A stretch of 34,966 nucleotides of DNA from Aeriscardovia sp. (GTDB lineage Bacteria > Actinomycetota > Actinomycetes > Actinomycetales > Bifidobacteriaceae): assembly GCA_017632535.1 (NCBI GenBank), contig JAGBRC010000021.1:1-34966 (forward strand), given 5' to 3'. The translations under genes were made by a program, and so were the position numbers. The first letter of the stretch is position 1; every line of letters starts with the position of its first letter. The notes under the pieces are model-generated. The model ran no database searches, was not told where the DNA came from, and saw nothing but the letters and a program-made list of their open reading frames with translations. Positions 16,907 to 26,725 of the stretch are shown piece by piece.

Positions 16907-18048
16907 CTCCTTACCCAGCCGAGAAGGAGGAAGAGAAGGCAGATGAGGCCCACGAGGACTATCACCCAGATATCCGGATTGTCGGTTATGTCCACGGTCT
17001 GTTCCTTGGTCTGCTGCTTAATCTTCTGATCTTCTATGTTTTGCACCAGTTCTTCTACCGACTGGCCGTCCTGCCTGGAAAAGAAGGATCCCCCCTCCCA
17101 GTCGACTTGCTGCTTGAAGGCCACGGCGTCCGGGGTGGAAAGGTTGGAGCTTTCCCCCACATAGAGACCGTCCACCCTGATGGAGTTGAACTTGGCCAGC
17201 TGCATTGCCTGGTGAAGGGTGTAGACGGGGCGCCCAGCCAAGATATTGTCGGTTGCCAGGACGATGGAAGCCGGAGCCACGCGGGCCTGGGTAGTTTGGG
17301 CCGAAGCCGAAAAGCCCGGGAACATATTTTCGCAGCTCACCAGCCCGTCTCCTATCAGGGAGCTGGACCCTTTCATATTGTCAGTTCCCGAGAGGAAGTT
17401 GTTGATGTCCTGATACTGTTGCGTAGTCATATTGTTGATGCTGGTCTGATTGACCACGCCTTTGAGCGCCGTGAGGGCGCTGTCGAGCTCGCTTGTCACG
17501 AGCTTGTAGTCGTCGGTGAGGGGGAAGACGGTCTTGGAGGTTGAGTTGAAGATGCTCATTCCTATCCTTTCCGTCTTGAATTTGGAGACGAGCTGCAGGT
17601 AGCTGGCTATAACCTGCTCGTCGAAGGGGAGGGCCGACCCCGACACGTCCAAACAGAGGACTATGTTCCTGGAAATGCTGGTGGATTGCAGCTTTTCAAT
17701 GGAGCTCGGGCGGGAAACCAGGCCCATGGCGCACCCAAATGACAAAAGCGCAAAGACGGTGCAGGAGACCACCAGGGCTTTGTAGGTCCTGTACTGCCCC
17801 CAGGCCGTGCCTTTTAGACGTGTTTTTAGTCCCCAGCTGAGCAGCCTTATCCCGGGGGTCTGTTTTTTGTGCTTGTTCCCCAGGGCCTGCAAAGTTGTCT
17901 TCAGCCTCTCTTTGGAGCTGAGGACTTTGGCGGCATCAGGCTTCAGGTACTTGCGCCTGGTGAACCAGAAGACGAGGATGAGGAGAATTGCGAGCAAGAT
18001 CCCCCCAGCCAGCAGGGCCCAGGGCCACCTCAGGACGATTCCGCTCAC
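16903..18048 (-). CDS. Membrane VWA-domain protein (first of pair)
   Basis: I choose GTG 18048, which makes a GTGA overlap with the upstream stop and has AGGTGGA before it; GTG 18057 is the alternative. The 381-residue product has membrane helices near residues 8-30 and 90-112, a VWA domain with a full metal site LCLDVSGSA (DxSxS), and a C-terminal helix (VIVLVGLICLLFLLLGWV) ending in basic residues. A Thr/Ser/Gln-rich insert follows the metal site by about 80 residues (NQTSINNMTTQQYQDINNF). The two VWA genes differ clearly in sequence, so they may form a heteromeric pair. Role inferred from the MoxR operon. Confidence 0.88.
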   Translation of the reverse strand: MSGIVLRWPWALLAGGILLAILLILVFWFTRRKYLKPDAAKVLSSKERLKTTLQALGNKHKKQTPGIRLLSWGLKTRLKGTAWGQYRTYKALVVSCTVFALLSFGCAMGLVSRPSSIEKLQSTSISRNIVLCLDVSGSALPFDEQVIASYLQLVSKFKTERIGMSIFNSTSKTVFPLTDDYKLVTSELDSALTALKGVVNQTSINNMTTQQYQDINNFLSGTDNMKGSSSLIGDGLVSCENMFPGFSASAQTTQARVAPASIVLATDNILAGRPVYTLHQAMQLAKFNSIRVDGLYVGESSNLSTPDAVAFKQQVDWEGGSFFSRQDGQSVEELVQNIEDQKIKQQTKEQTVDITDNPDIWVIVLVGLICLLFLLLGWVRR

Positions 18049-18539
18049 GAGTTCCACCTGCTTATCAGGTCTTCCACCCAGTTGGCGGCGCTTTCCACCG
18101 TAGCCTCGTCGGCGGCCCTGTCTACTCCGGAATCTGCATACTCGGGGGGGTAGAGGGCGGAAATGGTCTGCCTGAACATTTCGTACCTCCTCCTATTGCT
18201 CACCGGGGACCAGTCGAGGTCGTGAAGGGTCTTGGAATAGAGGTTTAAATCCATTTCTTCCGAAACAAATCCCCTGGCAACCTGGGCGAGCTGCGCGTAG
18301 GCGTCCACTTCCTGCAGCTCCCCCTCCTCATACGCCTTCTTTATGCCTTCCACTTTCTCTATCCACTCTGAAGCGTCCCTCTGCTCAGAATGCCGGCCCT
18401 GCTCCTCTTTTTTGGCTTTTGGCGGGATGATTAAAGGAAGGACGATGGCCGCCACCGTAAGGATCAGGGCTATGATCCCCGCCGCCATGAGGATTGGGCT
18501 GTAGCCCAGGGACGGGACTGCGCTGGCATCTATTTTCAC
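18045..18539 (-). CDS. Small single-pass membrane protein of the moxR operon
   Basis: A 164-residue protein. An N-terminal membrane helix (PILMAAGIIALILTVAAIVLPL, about 14-38) is followed by a charged cytosolic part rich in helices (EWIEKVEGIKKAYEEGELQ, then VSNRRRYEMFRQTISALYPPEYAD). Genes in this slot of MoxR operons often encode DUF4381-like or similar small membrane proteins, but I cannot assign a family. The GTG start follows the DUF58 stop by three bases with GGAG upstream, and its end overlaps the first VWA gene. Confidence 0.85.
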   Translation of the reverse strand: MKIDASAVPSLGYSPILMAAGIIALILTVAAIVLPLIIPPKAKKEEQGRHSEQRDASEWIEKVEGIKKAYEEGELQEVDAYAQLAQVARGFVSEEMDLNLYSKTLHDLDWSPVSNRRRYEMFRQTISALYPPEYADSGVDRAADEATVESAANWVEDLISRWNS

Positions 18540-18542
18540 GTG

Positions 18543-19460
18543 CTAACTCCTCAGCATGCTGGCCCTTTGCGGCCTGGGGCCGCGCATTCGCTGGCCCACA
18601 AAGTGGATGAAGGTGGACAGCATTTCCTCGCTGCTTCCAGCTCGAAGCAGGATGTCTCCGTGGCGCACCAGTGCCTTGGAAAAGGCGTTGGCCAAAACTT
18701 CGCTCCTGGCGTCTATCTCTCTGGAGAGGGCTTTGCTCTGGAGAAAAGAGGGCATAAAACGCCCAGAAGAGGCGTCCTGCACGTCCTGATTGTCGGGATC
18801 GAAGGGGTTTATGGGCTCTACCGATACGAAAATCAGGGTGTGGCGCTGGGAGATGGAGGCTATGAGCTGCTCATGCCTGGCGTCCATGGCCCCGTCGTCT
18901 GTAGCTATCACTATCAGGCCGTTTCCCTGCCGGATTCCCTGCACGTACTGCAACAGGGAGGTAAAGTCCCTCTCGGCGGGCTTTAGATCCTTGAGGGAAG
19001 CCTCCAAAACGTGGTCGAACTTTTGGTATCCTCCGTTGAAGGGGATGCGGGAAATGGTCTGGCTGTCGGCGAGGACGAGGGAAATGTCGTCCGACCTCTT
19101 CAAGCTCACTGCGGCAAACATCCTAAGGGCGTTGGCCGCGACTGTGAGCAAAGTCTCCCTTCCGCGGGCGGTGCCGCCCATCTGGGCGGAGGCGTCCAAG
19201 ATCAGCCAGAGGGTGGAAGCCACTTCCCTCTGCCTGTTGACCACTATCGGCCTTCCGCTCCTGCCCGAGGCCTTCCAGTCGACAAACTGTATCCCCTCTC
19301 CGGGCTCATAAGGCCGCAGGTCCGAATAGTCGTAGCCCCCTCCCCTCTGCCTGGAGGCGTGCTCTCCTTCCAGGGACCCGAGGGTCCGCATCGCGGTGGG
19401 TAAAGACAGCCTGGATCCGAAAGCCTCTATTTTCGCCCTCAGTGGATCCTTTTCGCTCAT
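18543..19460 (-). CDS. DUF58-domain protein of the MoxR operon
   Basis: A 305-residue soluble protein with the DUF58 signature YEPGEGIQFVDWKASGRSG at about residues 51-69, followed by a VWA-like fold (WLILDASAQM, degenerate metal site) and the later LIVIATDDG strand. Unlike many DUF58 proteins it has no N-terminal membrane helices. DUF58 proteins are regular partners of MoxR ATPases and VWA proteins. ATGA overlap with moxR shows tight co-translation. Confidence 0.93.
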   Translation of the reverse strand: MSEKDPLRAKIEAFGSRLSLPTAMRTLGSLEGEHASRQRGGGYDYSDLRPYEPGEGIQFVDWKASGRSGRPIVVNRQREVASTLWLILDASAQMGGTARGRETLLTVAANALRMFAAVSLKRSDDISLVLADSQTISRIPFNGGYQKFDHVLEASLKDLKPAERDFTSLLQYVQGIRQGNGLIVIATDDGAMDARHEQLIASISQRHTLIFVSVEPINPFDPDNQDVQDASSGRFMPSFLQSKALSREIDARSEVLANAFSKALVRHGDILLRAGSSEEMLSTFIHFVGQRMRGPRPQRASMLRS

Positions 19461-20485
19461 GGGACGGGAACCACCTCCAGGACCTTGGCTATCACTTCGT
19501 CTGTGGTGAGCCCGTCGGCCAGGGCCTCGAAGGTCAAAAGGATACGGTGCCGCAAAATGTTTGCCGCAAAGTACTTTATGTCTTCGGGAACCACATATTC
19601 GTGGCCCTGCATGAGGGCCGAAGCCTGCCCCACCCTTATCAGGGCGATGGAGGCCCTGGGGGAGGCCCCCAGCCTCACTATCTGGTGGAGCCCCCTTATG
19701 GGCTTACTTCCCTCCCCGCGGGTGGTTTCCACCAGATCTACCGCATACTTTATGACCTGCGGGCTGACATGGACTTTTTTGGCCGCTGTCCTTAAAAACC
19801 TCACGTCGATTATGTCGATTTTTTGGGCGAAGTGGGGATCAAACCTGTCTTTACCCCGAGAGATGACGAGGTCCAAAATGCTCTGCTCTTCTTCTTCGGA
19901 AGGGTAGGTCATGACGGCTTTCATAAGGAAGCGGTCCATCTGAGCCTCAGGCAGGTTGTAAGTGCCTTCTTCCTCTATCGGGTTCTGGGTGGCTATGACC
20001 ATGAAGGGATCGGGAAGGTCTATCCTCTCCCCGCCGATTGTGACGGCCCCCTCCGCCATGGCTTCCAGCATCGCAGACTGCGTCTTGGCGCTGGAGCGGT
20101 TGATTTCGTCGAGCAGTACGAAATTTGCGTTTATAGGCCCTATCTGGGTTATAAGGCACTGGGTCTGAAAGTCAAAAATCTGCGATCCGACAAGGTCGGA
20201 AGGCATGAGGTCGGGGGTGCACTGAATGCGCTTGAACGTCCCCGATACAGCCTGCGCCAAAGTCTGCGCGGCCGTGGTCTTAGCCAGGCCCGGCACCGAC
20301 TCTATGAGAACGTGCCCTCCCGCGATCAGGGCGGCTATGAGCGTCTCTCTCAGGTCAAGCTGACCTACGACCTGGGAGGAAAAGCCCTCGCGCAGTATTT
20401 TGACCGCGCCCGTGGCCCTGTCGACTTCTTTGCTGGTTAAAGCGGCCTTGTCTTCGGCGGCGGGGAAAGAGGGAAAAAGTGACAT
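19457..20485 (-). CDS. MoxR-type AAA+ ATPase
   Basis: A 342-residue chaperone-like ATPase, first gene of the operon. Walker A is ESVPGLAKT (62-70), Walker B is FVLLDEINRS, sensor 1 is ATQNP, and an arginine-finger region follows LPEAQMDRF. The C-terminal lid helices contain GASPRASIAL. MoxR proteins are thought to activate or mature partner protein complexes, often with VWA proteins. The ATG lies 57 bases from the end of ung; TATAGA upstream on this strand could be a -10, with only a weak -35. Confidence 0.95.
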   Translation of the reverse strand: MSLFPSFPAAEDKAALTSKEVDRATGAVKILREGFSSQVVGQLDLRETLIAALIAGGHVLIESVPGLAKTTAAQTLAQAVSGTFKRIQCTPDLMPSDLVGSQIFDFQTQCLITQIGPINANFVLLDEINRSSAKTQSAMLEAMAEGAVTIGGERIDLPDPFMVIATQNPIEEEGTYNLPEAQMDRFLMKAVMTYPSEEEEQSILDLVISRGKDRFDPHFAQKIDIIDVRFLRTAAKKVHVSPQVIKYAVDLVETTRGEGSKPIRGLHQIVRLGASPRASIALIRVGQASALMQGHEYVVPEDIKYFAANILRHRILLTFEALADGLTTDEVIAKVLEVVPVP

Positions 20486-20541
20486 GTCTCTACTCTACGA
20501 AGCCTTTCTATATGCCCGATCTCTGTTCCTAATAAAAGATT

Positions 20542-21246
20542 TTAAAACCCTTGTCCTAAATTCCCGCTCCAGTACACAGGCTTTAGCCCCATTTCTTTTA
20601 GGGCCCGGTTGGCCCTCGAAAAAGGGCTCGATCCGAAAAATCCGCGATAGGCGGACAGGGGGGAGGGGTGGGCCGACTCTATCAGCACCGCCCCGCGCAG
20701 CTCCGGGGCTAGGCTTCTTGCATCCGCCCCCCACAAGATCGCCACAAGCTTCACTTTTCCCTCGCAGCTCTTCTCTTTGGCCAGAGCCCTTATGGCGAGG
20801 TCCGTCACTTCTTCCCAGCCTTCGCCTTTGTGGCTGTGGGGCACGCCGGCCTCCACGGTCAGGCACCTGTTTAAAAGCATCACTCCCTGGTTTGCCCAAA
20901 AAGAGAGGTCCCCGGTCTTTGGGCGAGATCCTATATCCGCTTCCATTTCCTTATAGATGTTCTCAAGGCTGGGAGGAATTTTGGACTGCCTGTCTACAGA
21001 AAAAGCGAGCCCCACGGCGTCTCCCGGGGTGGGGTATGGATCTTGGCCCACTATCAGGACCTTCACTTTTTCCATAGGCATTTGAAACGCCCGGAAGATC
21101 TGCGATGGCCCGGGCAGATACCTTTTCCCCTCGGCGGCCTGCTCTCTTAAAAAGTCCCCTATCTTGCGAATCGTACCCTCTGCCGGCGCGAGCGCCCTGG
21201 CCCAGGACGGATCCATCAACTCGGCTAATTCCCTTCTCAAAACCAT
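20542..21246 (-). CDS. ung: Uracil-DNA glycosylase (family 1)
   Basis: Removes uracil from DNA to start base-excision repair. The 234-residue product has the water-activating motif GQDPYPTPG (Asp69; Pro replaces the E. coli His as in other actinobacteria), the uracil-recognition strand LLNRCLTVEAG, and the C-terminal HPSPLSAYRGFFG loop that enters the DNA. No SD precedes the ATG, but a -10 hexamer ends six bases before it, pointing to a leaderless mRNA. It lies head-to-head with the LytR_C gene. Confidence 0.96.
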   Translation of the reverse strand: MVLRRELAELMDPSWARALAPAEGTIRKIGDFLREQAAEGKRYLPGPSQIFRAFQMPMEKVKVLIVGQDPYPTPGDAVGLAFSVDRQSKIPPSLENIYKEMEADIGSRPKTGDLSFWANQGVMLLNRCLTVEAGVPHSHKGEGWEEVTDLAIRALAKEKSCEGKVKLVAILWGADARSLAPELRGAVLIESAHPSPLSAYRGFFGSSPFSRANRALKEMGLKPVYWSGNLGQGF

Positions 21247-21252
21247 ATTTCA

Positions 21253-21280
21253 ACTTTACTTTTTAGCATTGGTATGACAA
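21253..21280 (-). promoter_or_regulatory. Probable leaderless promoter of ung
   Basis: On the minus strand TTGTCA (21280-21275), a 16-bp spacer and TAAAGT (21258-21253) are followed by six bases and then the ATG. Transcription would start at or next to the A of ATG. It overlaps the opposing promoter of the LytR_C gene. Confidence 0.55.
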
Positions 21281-21290
21281 ATAATATAAA
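21263..21290 (+). promoter_or_regulatory. Probable promoter of the LytR_C gene
   Basis: TTAGCA (21263-21268, four of six) lies 16 bp before TATAAA (21285-21290, five of six). Transcription would begin near 21297, about 40 bases before the ATG at 21338. It overlaps the ung promoter on the other strand, so the two polymerases may compete. Confidence 0.5.
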
Positions 21291-21337
21291 ATCTGAAATC
21301 TAGAGTAGTGAATTGCTCGACTTTCGAAGAGGTGCGC

Positions 21338-21847
21338 ATGGCTTCTAGCTCCAAGGGAGACTCCGGATTCTGCGACGAATTTGAAAATCCCCCAGCCGGG
21401 CCAGTAGGAGCTCACAGAGGGCCCAAAAGCAGGTGGAGAAGGTTTCTCCCTTACTTTGTCGCCCTGTGCGTGGCGCTGGCTTTCGGCCTGGGCGCCTGGG
21501 GCGTGTGGACGGAAGTGGGGATAAGAAACAGCCAGCACGGCGCCCAGGCCCTTCAGCCCATGGGGTCTCCGGTCGACAAGGGCACGACCGTCATAGTTTA
21601 CAACGCCACAGACATCTCCGGCCTGGCCGAGACGAACCTGACCACTTTGAAAAACCAGGGCTTTTCCAACGTCTTGGCCCAAAATTGGCCTGACTCCCAG
21701 GCCCCTTCCTCCAACGTCGTCTGGTACAACGGCGCCGACAACGAAAATACGGCAGATCAAGTGGCGTCGGATCTGGGCATAACCCAGGTGGTGGAGCAAA
21801 GTTACCCCTTAAACGCCCCGATAGAAGCGATATTCGTCACCTCCTGA
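21338..21847 (+). CDS. LytR C-terminal domain (LytR_C) membrane protein
   Basis: I choose ATG 21338, with AGAGG just upstream, over the GTG at 21308, which lacks an SD. The 169-residue product has a basic segment (RGPKSRWRR), one membrane helix (FLPYFVALCVALAFGLGAWGVW) and an outer LytR_C-like domain with VIVYNATDISGLA, a strand-helix pattern and the closing AIFVTS. The domain is found at the end of LytR-CpsA-Psr proteins, but here there is no phosphotransferase domain. A cell-wall role is inferred. It precedes groEL by about 130 bp and, from memory, holds the same place in other bifidobacteria. Confidence 0.85.
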   Translation: MASSSKGDSGFCDEFENPPAGPVGAHRGPKSRWRRFLPYFVALCVALAFGLGAWGVWTEVGIRNSQHGAQALQPMGSPVDKGTTVIVYNATDISGLAETNLTTLKNQGFSNVLAQNWPDSQAPSSNVVWYNGADNENTADQVASDLGITQVVEQSYPLNAPIEAIFVTS

Positions 21848-21866
21848 GCGGAAAAAGCGCCAATTA

Positions 21867-21893
21867 TTGGCACTCTCACGTTAGGAGTGCTAA
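21867..21893 (+). promoter_or_regulatory. CIRCE operator (HrcA site) of groEL
   Basis: TTGGCACTC, nine bases, then GAGTGCTAA. This matches the CIRCE inverted repeat except for one base in the left arm (TTGG for TTAG). It indicates heat-shock control of groEL by HrcA. A TATAAA at 21898-21903 just downstream may be the -10. Confidence 0.93.
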
Positions 21894-21978
21894 TCTCTAT
21901 AAATAACGGGCCTGCAAAGGGGCGTAGCTGACGGCGCCCCGGGGCAGGCTGAAAAAGGTTCAATTTTTTGGAGGGTAA

Positions 21979-23595
<1,617 letters not shown>

Positions 23596-23608
23596 ACCGC
23601 GCTTCCGG

Positions 23609-23643
23609 CAGGCTCCCCGGATTTCCGGGGGGTCTGTTTTTTT
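23609..23643 (+). terminator. Intrinsic terminator of groEL
   Basis: A 12-bp stem with two G-T pairs joins CAGGCTCCCCGG (23609-23620) to CCGGGGGGTCTG (23625-23636) around a four-base loop, followed by a run of seven T. Confidence 0.95.
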
Positions 23644-23677
23644 ATAAAATATTCTGAATAAAATCTGAAAGCTATCC

Positions 23678-23683
23678 TATAAT
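23678..23683 (+). promoter_or_regulatory. -10 element of the two-component operon
   Basis: A perfect TATAAT ends eight bases before the ATG at 23692, so transcription should start at or within a couple of bases of the ATG. No SD lies between. No convincing -35 is seen; TCTGAA (23653-23658) is weak and 19 bp away. Confidence 0.6.
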
Positions 23684-23691
23684 TGTCAACT

Positions 23692-24435
23692 ATGGACAAG
23701 GACAATATCGGCACCATCGTGGTGGTGGATGATGACGAGGACATACTTTATACCCTCAAGGAAGGGCTGCGCTTCAGGCTGCCTTCCTTCAAGGTTAAGA
23801 CTGCTACCAACAGCAAAGACGCGATAGAGCTGATAGAGCTGAGCAAGCCCGATCTGGTGATACTGGACGTGATGCTTCCCGACAGAAGCGGGCTGGAAGT
23901 GTGCAAGACAATTCGCCGCAACGACAAGCACATTCCGATAATCTTTTTGAGCGCGAAAGACGCCCCCAAAGACAGAATTTTGGGCTATGCCGCCGGAGGG
24001 AACGACTACGTCACCAAGCCCTTCGTGTTCGACGAACTGACCTGGAAGATAAAAAAGACGCTGGAGATGACAAAGCCTCAGACCAAGCCGAAGCCCGTCA
24101 TATCCATAGCGGATTTGGAGATCAATGAGGACGCACTGGAAGTCACCCGCCACGGCAAGCTCGTGCGCCTCAGCCCGACCGAGTTCTGGCTTTTGGACTA
24201 CCTGGTCAGAAACAAGGACAAGGCCCTGAGCAAGGGGGAGATCATATCCCACATCTGGGAGGGGAAGGTAGTGGAGGTTCCCATCGTAGATTCCTACATC
24301 TCTTACCTCAGAAAGAAGATAGACGGTGTCACCTACACCGACGAAAACGGGGAAGAAAAGAAGGTGGAGCCGCTGATTCAGACCGTGAGATCTGCGGGCT
24401 ACATGATACGGACTCCGAAAGAGGCCAAAGGATAG
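23692..24435 (+). CDS. OmpR-family response regulator
   Basis: A 247-residue DNA-binding regulator. The receiver domain has the acidic pocket VVDDDED, phospho-acceptor Asp59 in VILDVMLP, the switch Ser in FLSAKD and the Lys in TKPF. The C-terminal winged helix (about 140-240) contains LSPTEFWLLDYLVRN, VDSYISYLRKKID and IQTVRSAGYMI. The insert EENGEEKKVE-like loop before the last strand is a normal wing variation. I prefer ATG 23692 to the in-frame TTG 23683, because the TTG overlaps the TATAAT. The sensor kinase gene follows after 12 bases. The signal and targets are unknown; position beside chaperone genes hints at stress or envelope response. Confidence 0.93.
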   Translation: MDKDNIGTIVVVDDDEDILYTLKEGLRFRLPSFKVKTATNSKDAIELIELSKPDLVILDVMLPDRSGLEVCKTIRRNDKHIPIIFLSAKDAPKDRILGYAAGGNDYVTKPFVFDELTWKIKKTLEMTKPQTKPKPVISIADLEINEDALEVTRHGKLVRLSPTEFWLLDYLVRNKDKALSKGEIISHIWEGKVVEVPIVDSYISYLRKKIDGVTYTDENGEEKKVEPLIQTVRSAGYMIRTPKEAKG

Positions 24436-24447
24436 TCGGAGGAAAAA

Positions 24448-26193
24448 TTGTCGAAAGGCCTGGAAGGGGGCAAGGAGGCGCAGCGCGGCTCCAGGAAGGC
24501 CCGGGCGAGCGGGATCCCTTTGAACCTCCAGCTCATAGCCACCCTGTTTGTCCTGCTGGCCATAGGAATTTCGGTCGTGGCGTTCGCCACAAAAGAGCTC
24601 ATATGGAATTACACGGTAAACAGGATTGACAACCAGCTTTCCTCCCAGGCACAGCTGATACTGAACAACGTGGAGCCTTTTTCGTCCAAGTCTGATGCGC
24701 TTCCGACAGACTATTTCCTGCAGATACGAAACGACCAGGGAGACATTCTCAGCACCCCCCTCATACCCATGATGGACGGAGGGGCTGAGAGCGTGCCTAA
24801 GCTCGCCCCTTCCGGAAGCCTCGGGGACCTCGGGTTTGGGATTCCAACCACCGTCTCCTCCCAGGTCATTTCCCAGGGATCTTCCCCTTCTTCCTACAAG
24901 GAGGTGCGGGCGGACTGGAGGGTCTTGAAGCTGCGCTGGTACCAGAGCGGGACGGGACAGTCAGGGATCTTGTACATAGGCCTTTCCCTCTACAACGCCC
25001 AAGAGACGGCTTGGATGGTGATCTACTACTTCATAATTGTGGGAATCATCATTATCCTCATAGCCCTCATAATAGGATCTCTCATAATTTCAAGAACACT
25101 CAGGCCTTTAAAGCAGATAGAAAAGATCGCGGCCAACATTGCCAACGGGGACTTGTCTCAGAGGATCCCGGTGCTGCCGGAGAACACGGAAATCGGGAGC
25201 TTGGCCAGCTCTTTGAACATCATGCTTTCAAAGATTGAGAAGAGCTTCAAGGCGCAAAAGGAGACAAACGATCAGATGAAGCAGTTCATCTCGGACGCCT
25301 CCCACGAGCTAAGGACTCCTCTTTCGGCAATAAGGGCTTACGCCGAGCTGTACAAGATGGAAAGAGAAGAGGGAGAGGATCTGCAGAAGGCCGATGAGAT
25401 AGTGGAAAGGATAGGGGCGTCAAGCGCCAGAATGACAGAGCTGGTCACCGATCTGCTTTCCTTGGCAAGGCTTGACGAAGGAAGGGGAATCGACCTCACT
25501 CAGAGCGTGGAGCTAGATTCTCTTATCCTCGACAGCGTCGAAGACCTGATGGTGCTAGATCCCCAAAGGAAAGTCTCTATAGGGACTTTGGAGTTCCTCC
25601 CCGATTTTTCTTCTTCCAAGAATCCTGACGCCCTCTTTTCCTGCACGCGCTTTGTGGCAGGCGAGCTCCCGCAAATCACCACTTACGGGGACCCTACGAG
25701 GCTCAGGGAGGTATTTACCAACCTTGTGGGCAACATTCACAAATACACCCCTCCCGACTGCCCGGTGGATATTTCCCTCTCCTCTGTCTCGGCTGACATT
25801 ACCTTTTCCGACTGCAGGGAACTGGGATCTTGCAAAGATCCATTGGAAATTTTTGACGCGGCTATGCAAAGGTCCATGCTCGGAAAGGGAGGACAGCCTT
25901 ACGCCTTAATAGCCGTGTGCGACCACGGCCCGGGCATGACCCCGGATTCTATAGGGAGGATTTTCGAGCGCTTCTATACTTTCGACCCTTCAAGGACCCG
26001 CAAGAAGAGCGGGACCGGCCTTGGGATGGCCATAGTCAAGGCCATCATCACCTCCCACTCGGGATTCATCTGCGCCAGACACACTCCAGGAGGGGGCCTG
26101 ACTATAGTGGCGGCTATTCCGATCGCCGGTTCCCCACTCCCCGTCCCGGCTCCCGAGGGGGCGCAATCGGCAATGGGCAAAGGGCAAAATTGA
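24448..26193 (+). CDS. Membrane sensor histidine kinase
   Basis: Partner of the response regulator. The 581-residue product starts at TTG 24448 with CGGAGG before it. It has a membrane helix at about 28-50, an outer sensing region of about 140 residues, a second helix rich in Ile (IIIILIALIIGSLIIS, about 197-215), a HAMP linker, the dimerisation helix with His286 in SDASHELRTP, and an ATPase domain with the N box NLVGNIHKY, CDHGPGM and GTGLGMAIV. Between the N box and the G1 box is an extra stretch of about 40 residues (DCRELGSCKDPLEIF region) that ordinary kinases lack. It ends with a Pro-rich tail. Confidence 0.93.
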   Translation: MSKGLEGGKEAQRGSRKARASGIPLNLQLIATLFVLLAIGISVVAFATKELIWNYTVNRIDNQLSSQAQLILNNVEPFSSKSDALPTDYFLQIRNDQGDILSTPLIPMMDGGAESVPKLAPSGSLGDLGFGIPTTVSSQVISQGSSPSSYKEVRADWRVLKLRWYQSGTGQSGILYIGLSLYNAQETAWMVIYYFIIVGIIIILIALIIGSLIISRTLRPLKQIEKIAANIANGDLSQRIPVLPENTEIGSLASSLNIMLSKIEKSFKAQKETNDQMKQFISDASHELRTPLSAIRAYAELYKMEREEGEDLQKADEIVERIGASSARMTELVTDLLSLARLDEGRGIDLTQSVELDSLILDSVEDLMVLDPQRKVSIGTLEFLPDFSSSKNPDALFSCTRFVAGELPQITTYGDPTRLREVFTNLVGNIHKYTPPDCPVDISLSSVSADITFSDCRELGSCKDPLEIFDAAMQRSMLGKGGQPYALIAVCDHGPGMTPDSIGRIFERFYTFDPSRTRKKSGTGLGMAIVKAIITSHSGFICARHTPGGGLTIVAAIPIAGSPLPVPAPEGAQSAMGKGQN

Positions 26194-26229
26194 TATCATT
26201 AATTCAAAAGAAGATTAAAGGAGGAGGCT

Positions 26230-26604
26230 GTGCCAACTGGTAAAATTCGCTGGTTCGACAGCAAGAAAGGCTACGGATTCATCGTAGGAGAAGACGGCAA
26301 GGAGGTATTCATTTCGCCCAGCAACCTCCCTTCGAGCTTCACTCCCAAATCTGGCATGAAAGTGGAGTACTCTGAAGTGGAGGGGGCCAAAGGCCTCCAA
26401 GCCTTTGATCTGCACCTAGTGCAGAGGACGGTGCCTCGCCGTCACACTAGCGATGAGATGAACGCAATCATAGAGGATCTGATAAAACTCTTAGACTCCA
26501 CCAACGCAAAGTTGAAGTACGGCAAATGGCCCGATCCCCTCACTTCCGAGAGGCTGGCCAAGATGCTCAGGGCTGTAGCCGACGATTTTGATATAGATGA
26601 CTGA
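26230..26604 (+). CDS. Cold-shock domain protein with C-terminal extension
   Basis: A 124-residue RNA chaperone-like protein. Residues 1-65 form a cold-shock domain with KIRWFDSKKGYGFI (RNP1) and EVFISP (RNP2). The second half, about 55 residues, is a helical extension (MNAIIEDLIKLLD, then SERLAKMLRAVADDFDIDD) typical of actinobacterial forms. The GTG start has AAGGAGGAGG just upstream, a very strong SD. It follows the sensor kinase by 36 bases and may be read with it; TATCAT at 26194-26199 is a possible own -10. Confidence 0.93.
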   Translation: MPTGKIRWFDSKKGYGFIVGEDGKEVFISPSNLPSSFTPKSGMKVEYSEVEGAKGLQAFDLHLVQRTVPRRHTSDEMNAIIEDLIKLLDSTNAKLKYGKWPDPLTSERLAKMLRAVADDFDIDD

Positions 26605-26608
26605 CCGA

Positions 26609-26622
26609 CGCCCCTTGGGGCG
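26609..26622 (+). repeat. Perfect palindrome after the cold-shock gene
   Basis: CGCCCCTTGGGGCG lies four bases after the stop. No T run follows, so it is not a standard terminator. A second short hairpin, GGCCG/CGGCC (26679-26692), lies nearer clpC. Between these genes (about 120 bp) I see no convincing promoter or HspR/ClgR operator. Confidence 0.6.
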
Positions 26623-26725
26623 AAAGCTCCTAAGGGCGAGAAAAGGAAATAAGAAATCAAGAACTGCAAATGCACTGCGGCCGGTGGCGGCCGAAGGCTG
26701 CGCCGTCAAATAGGAAGGAAGCTTA

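Noticed and set aside
26605..26725. HspR (HAIR) or ClgR operator before clpC
   Set aside because: The GGCCG/CGGCC hairpin does not match either consensus as I know it.
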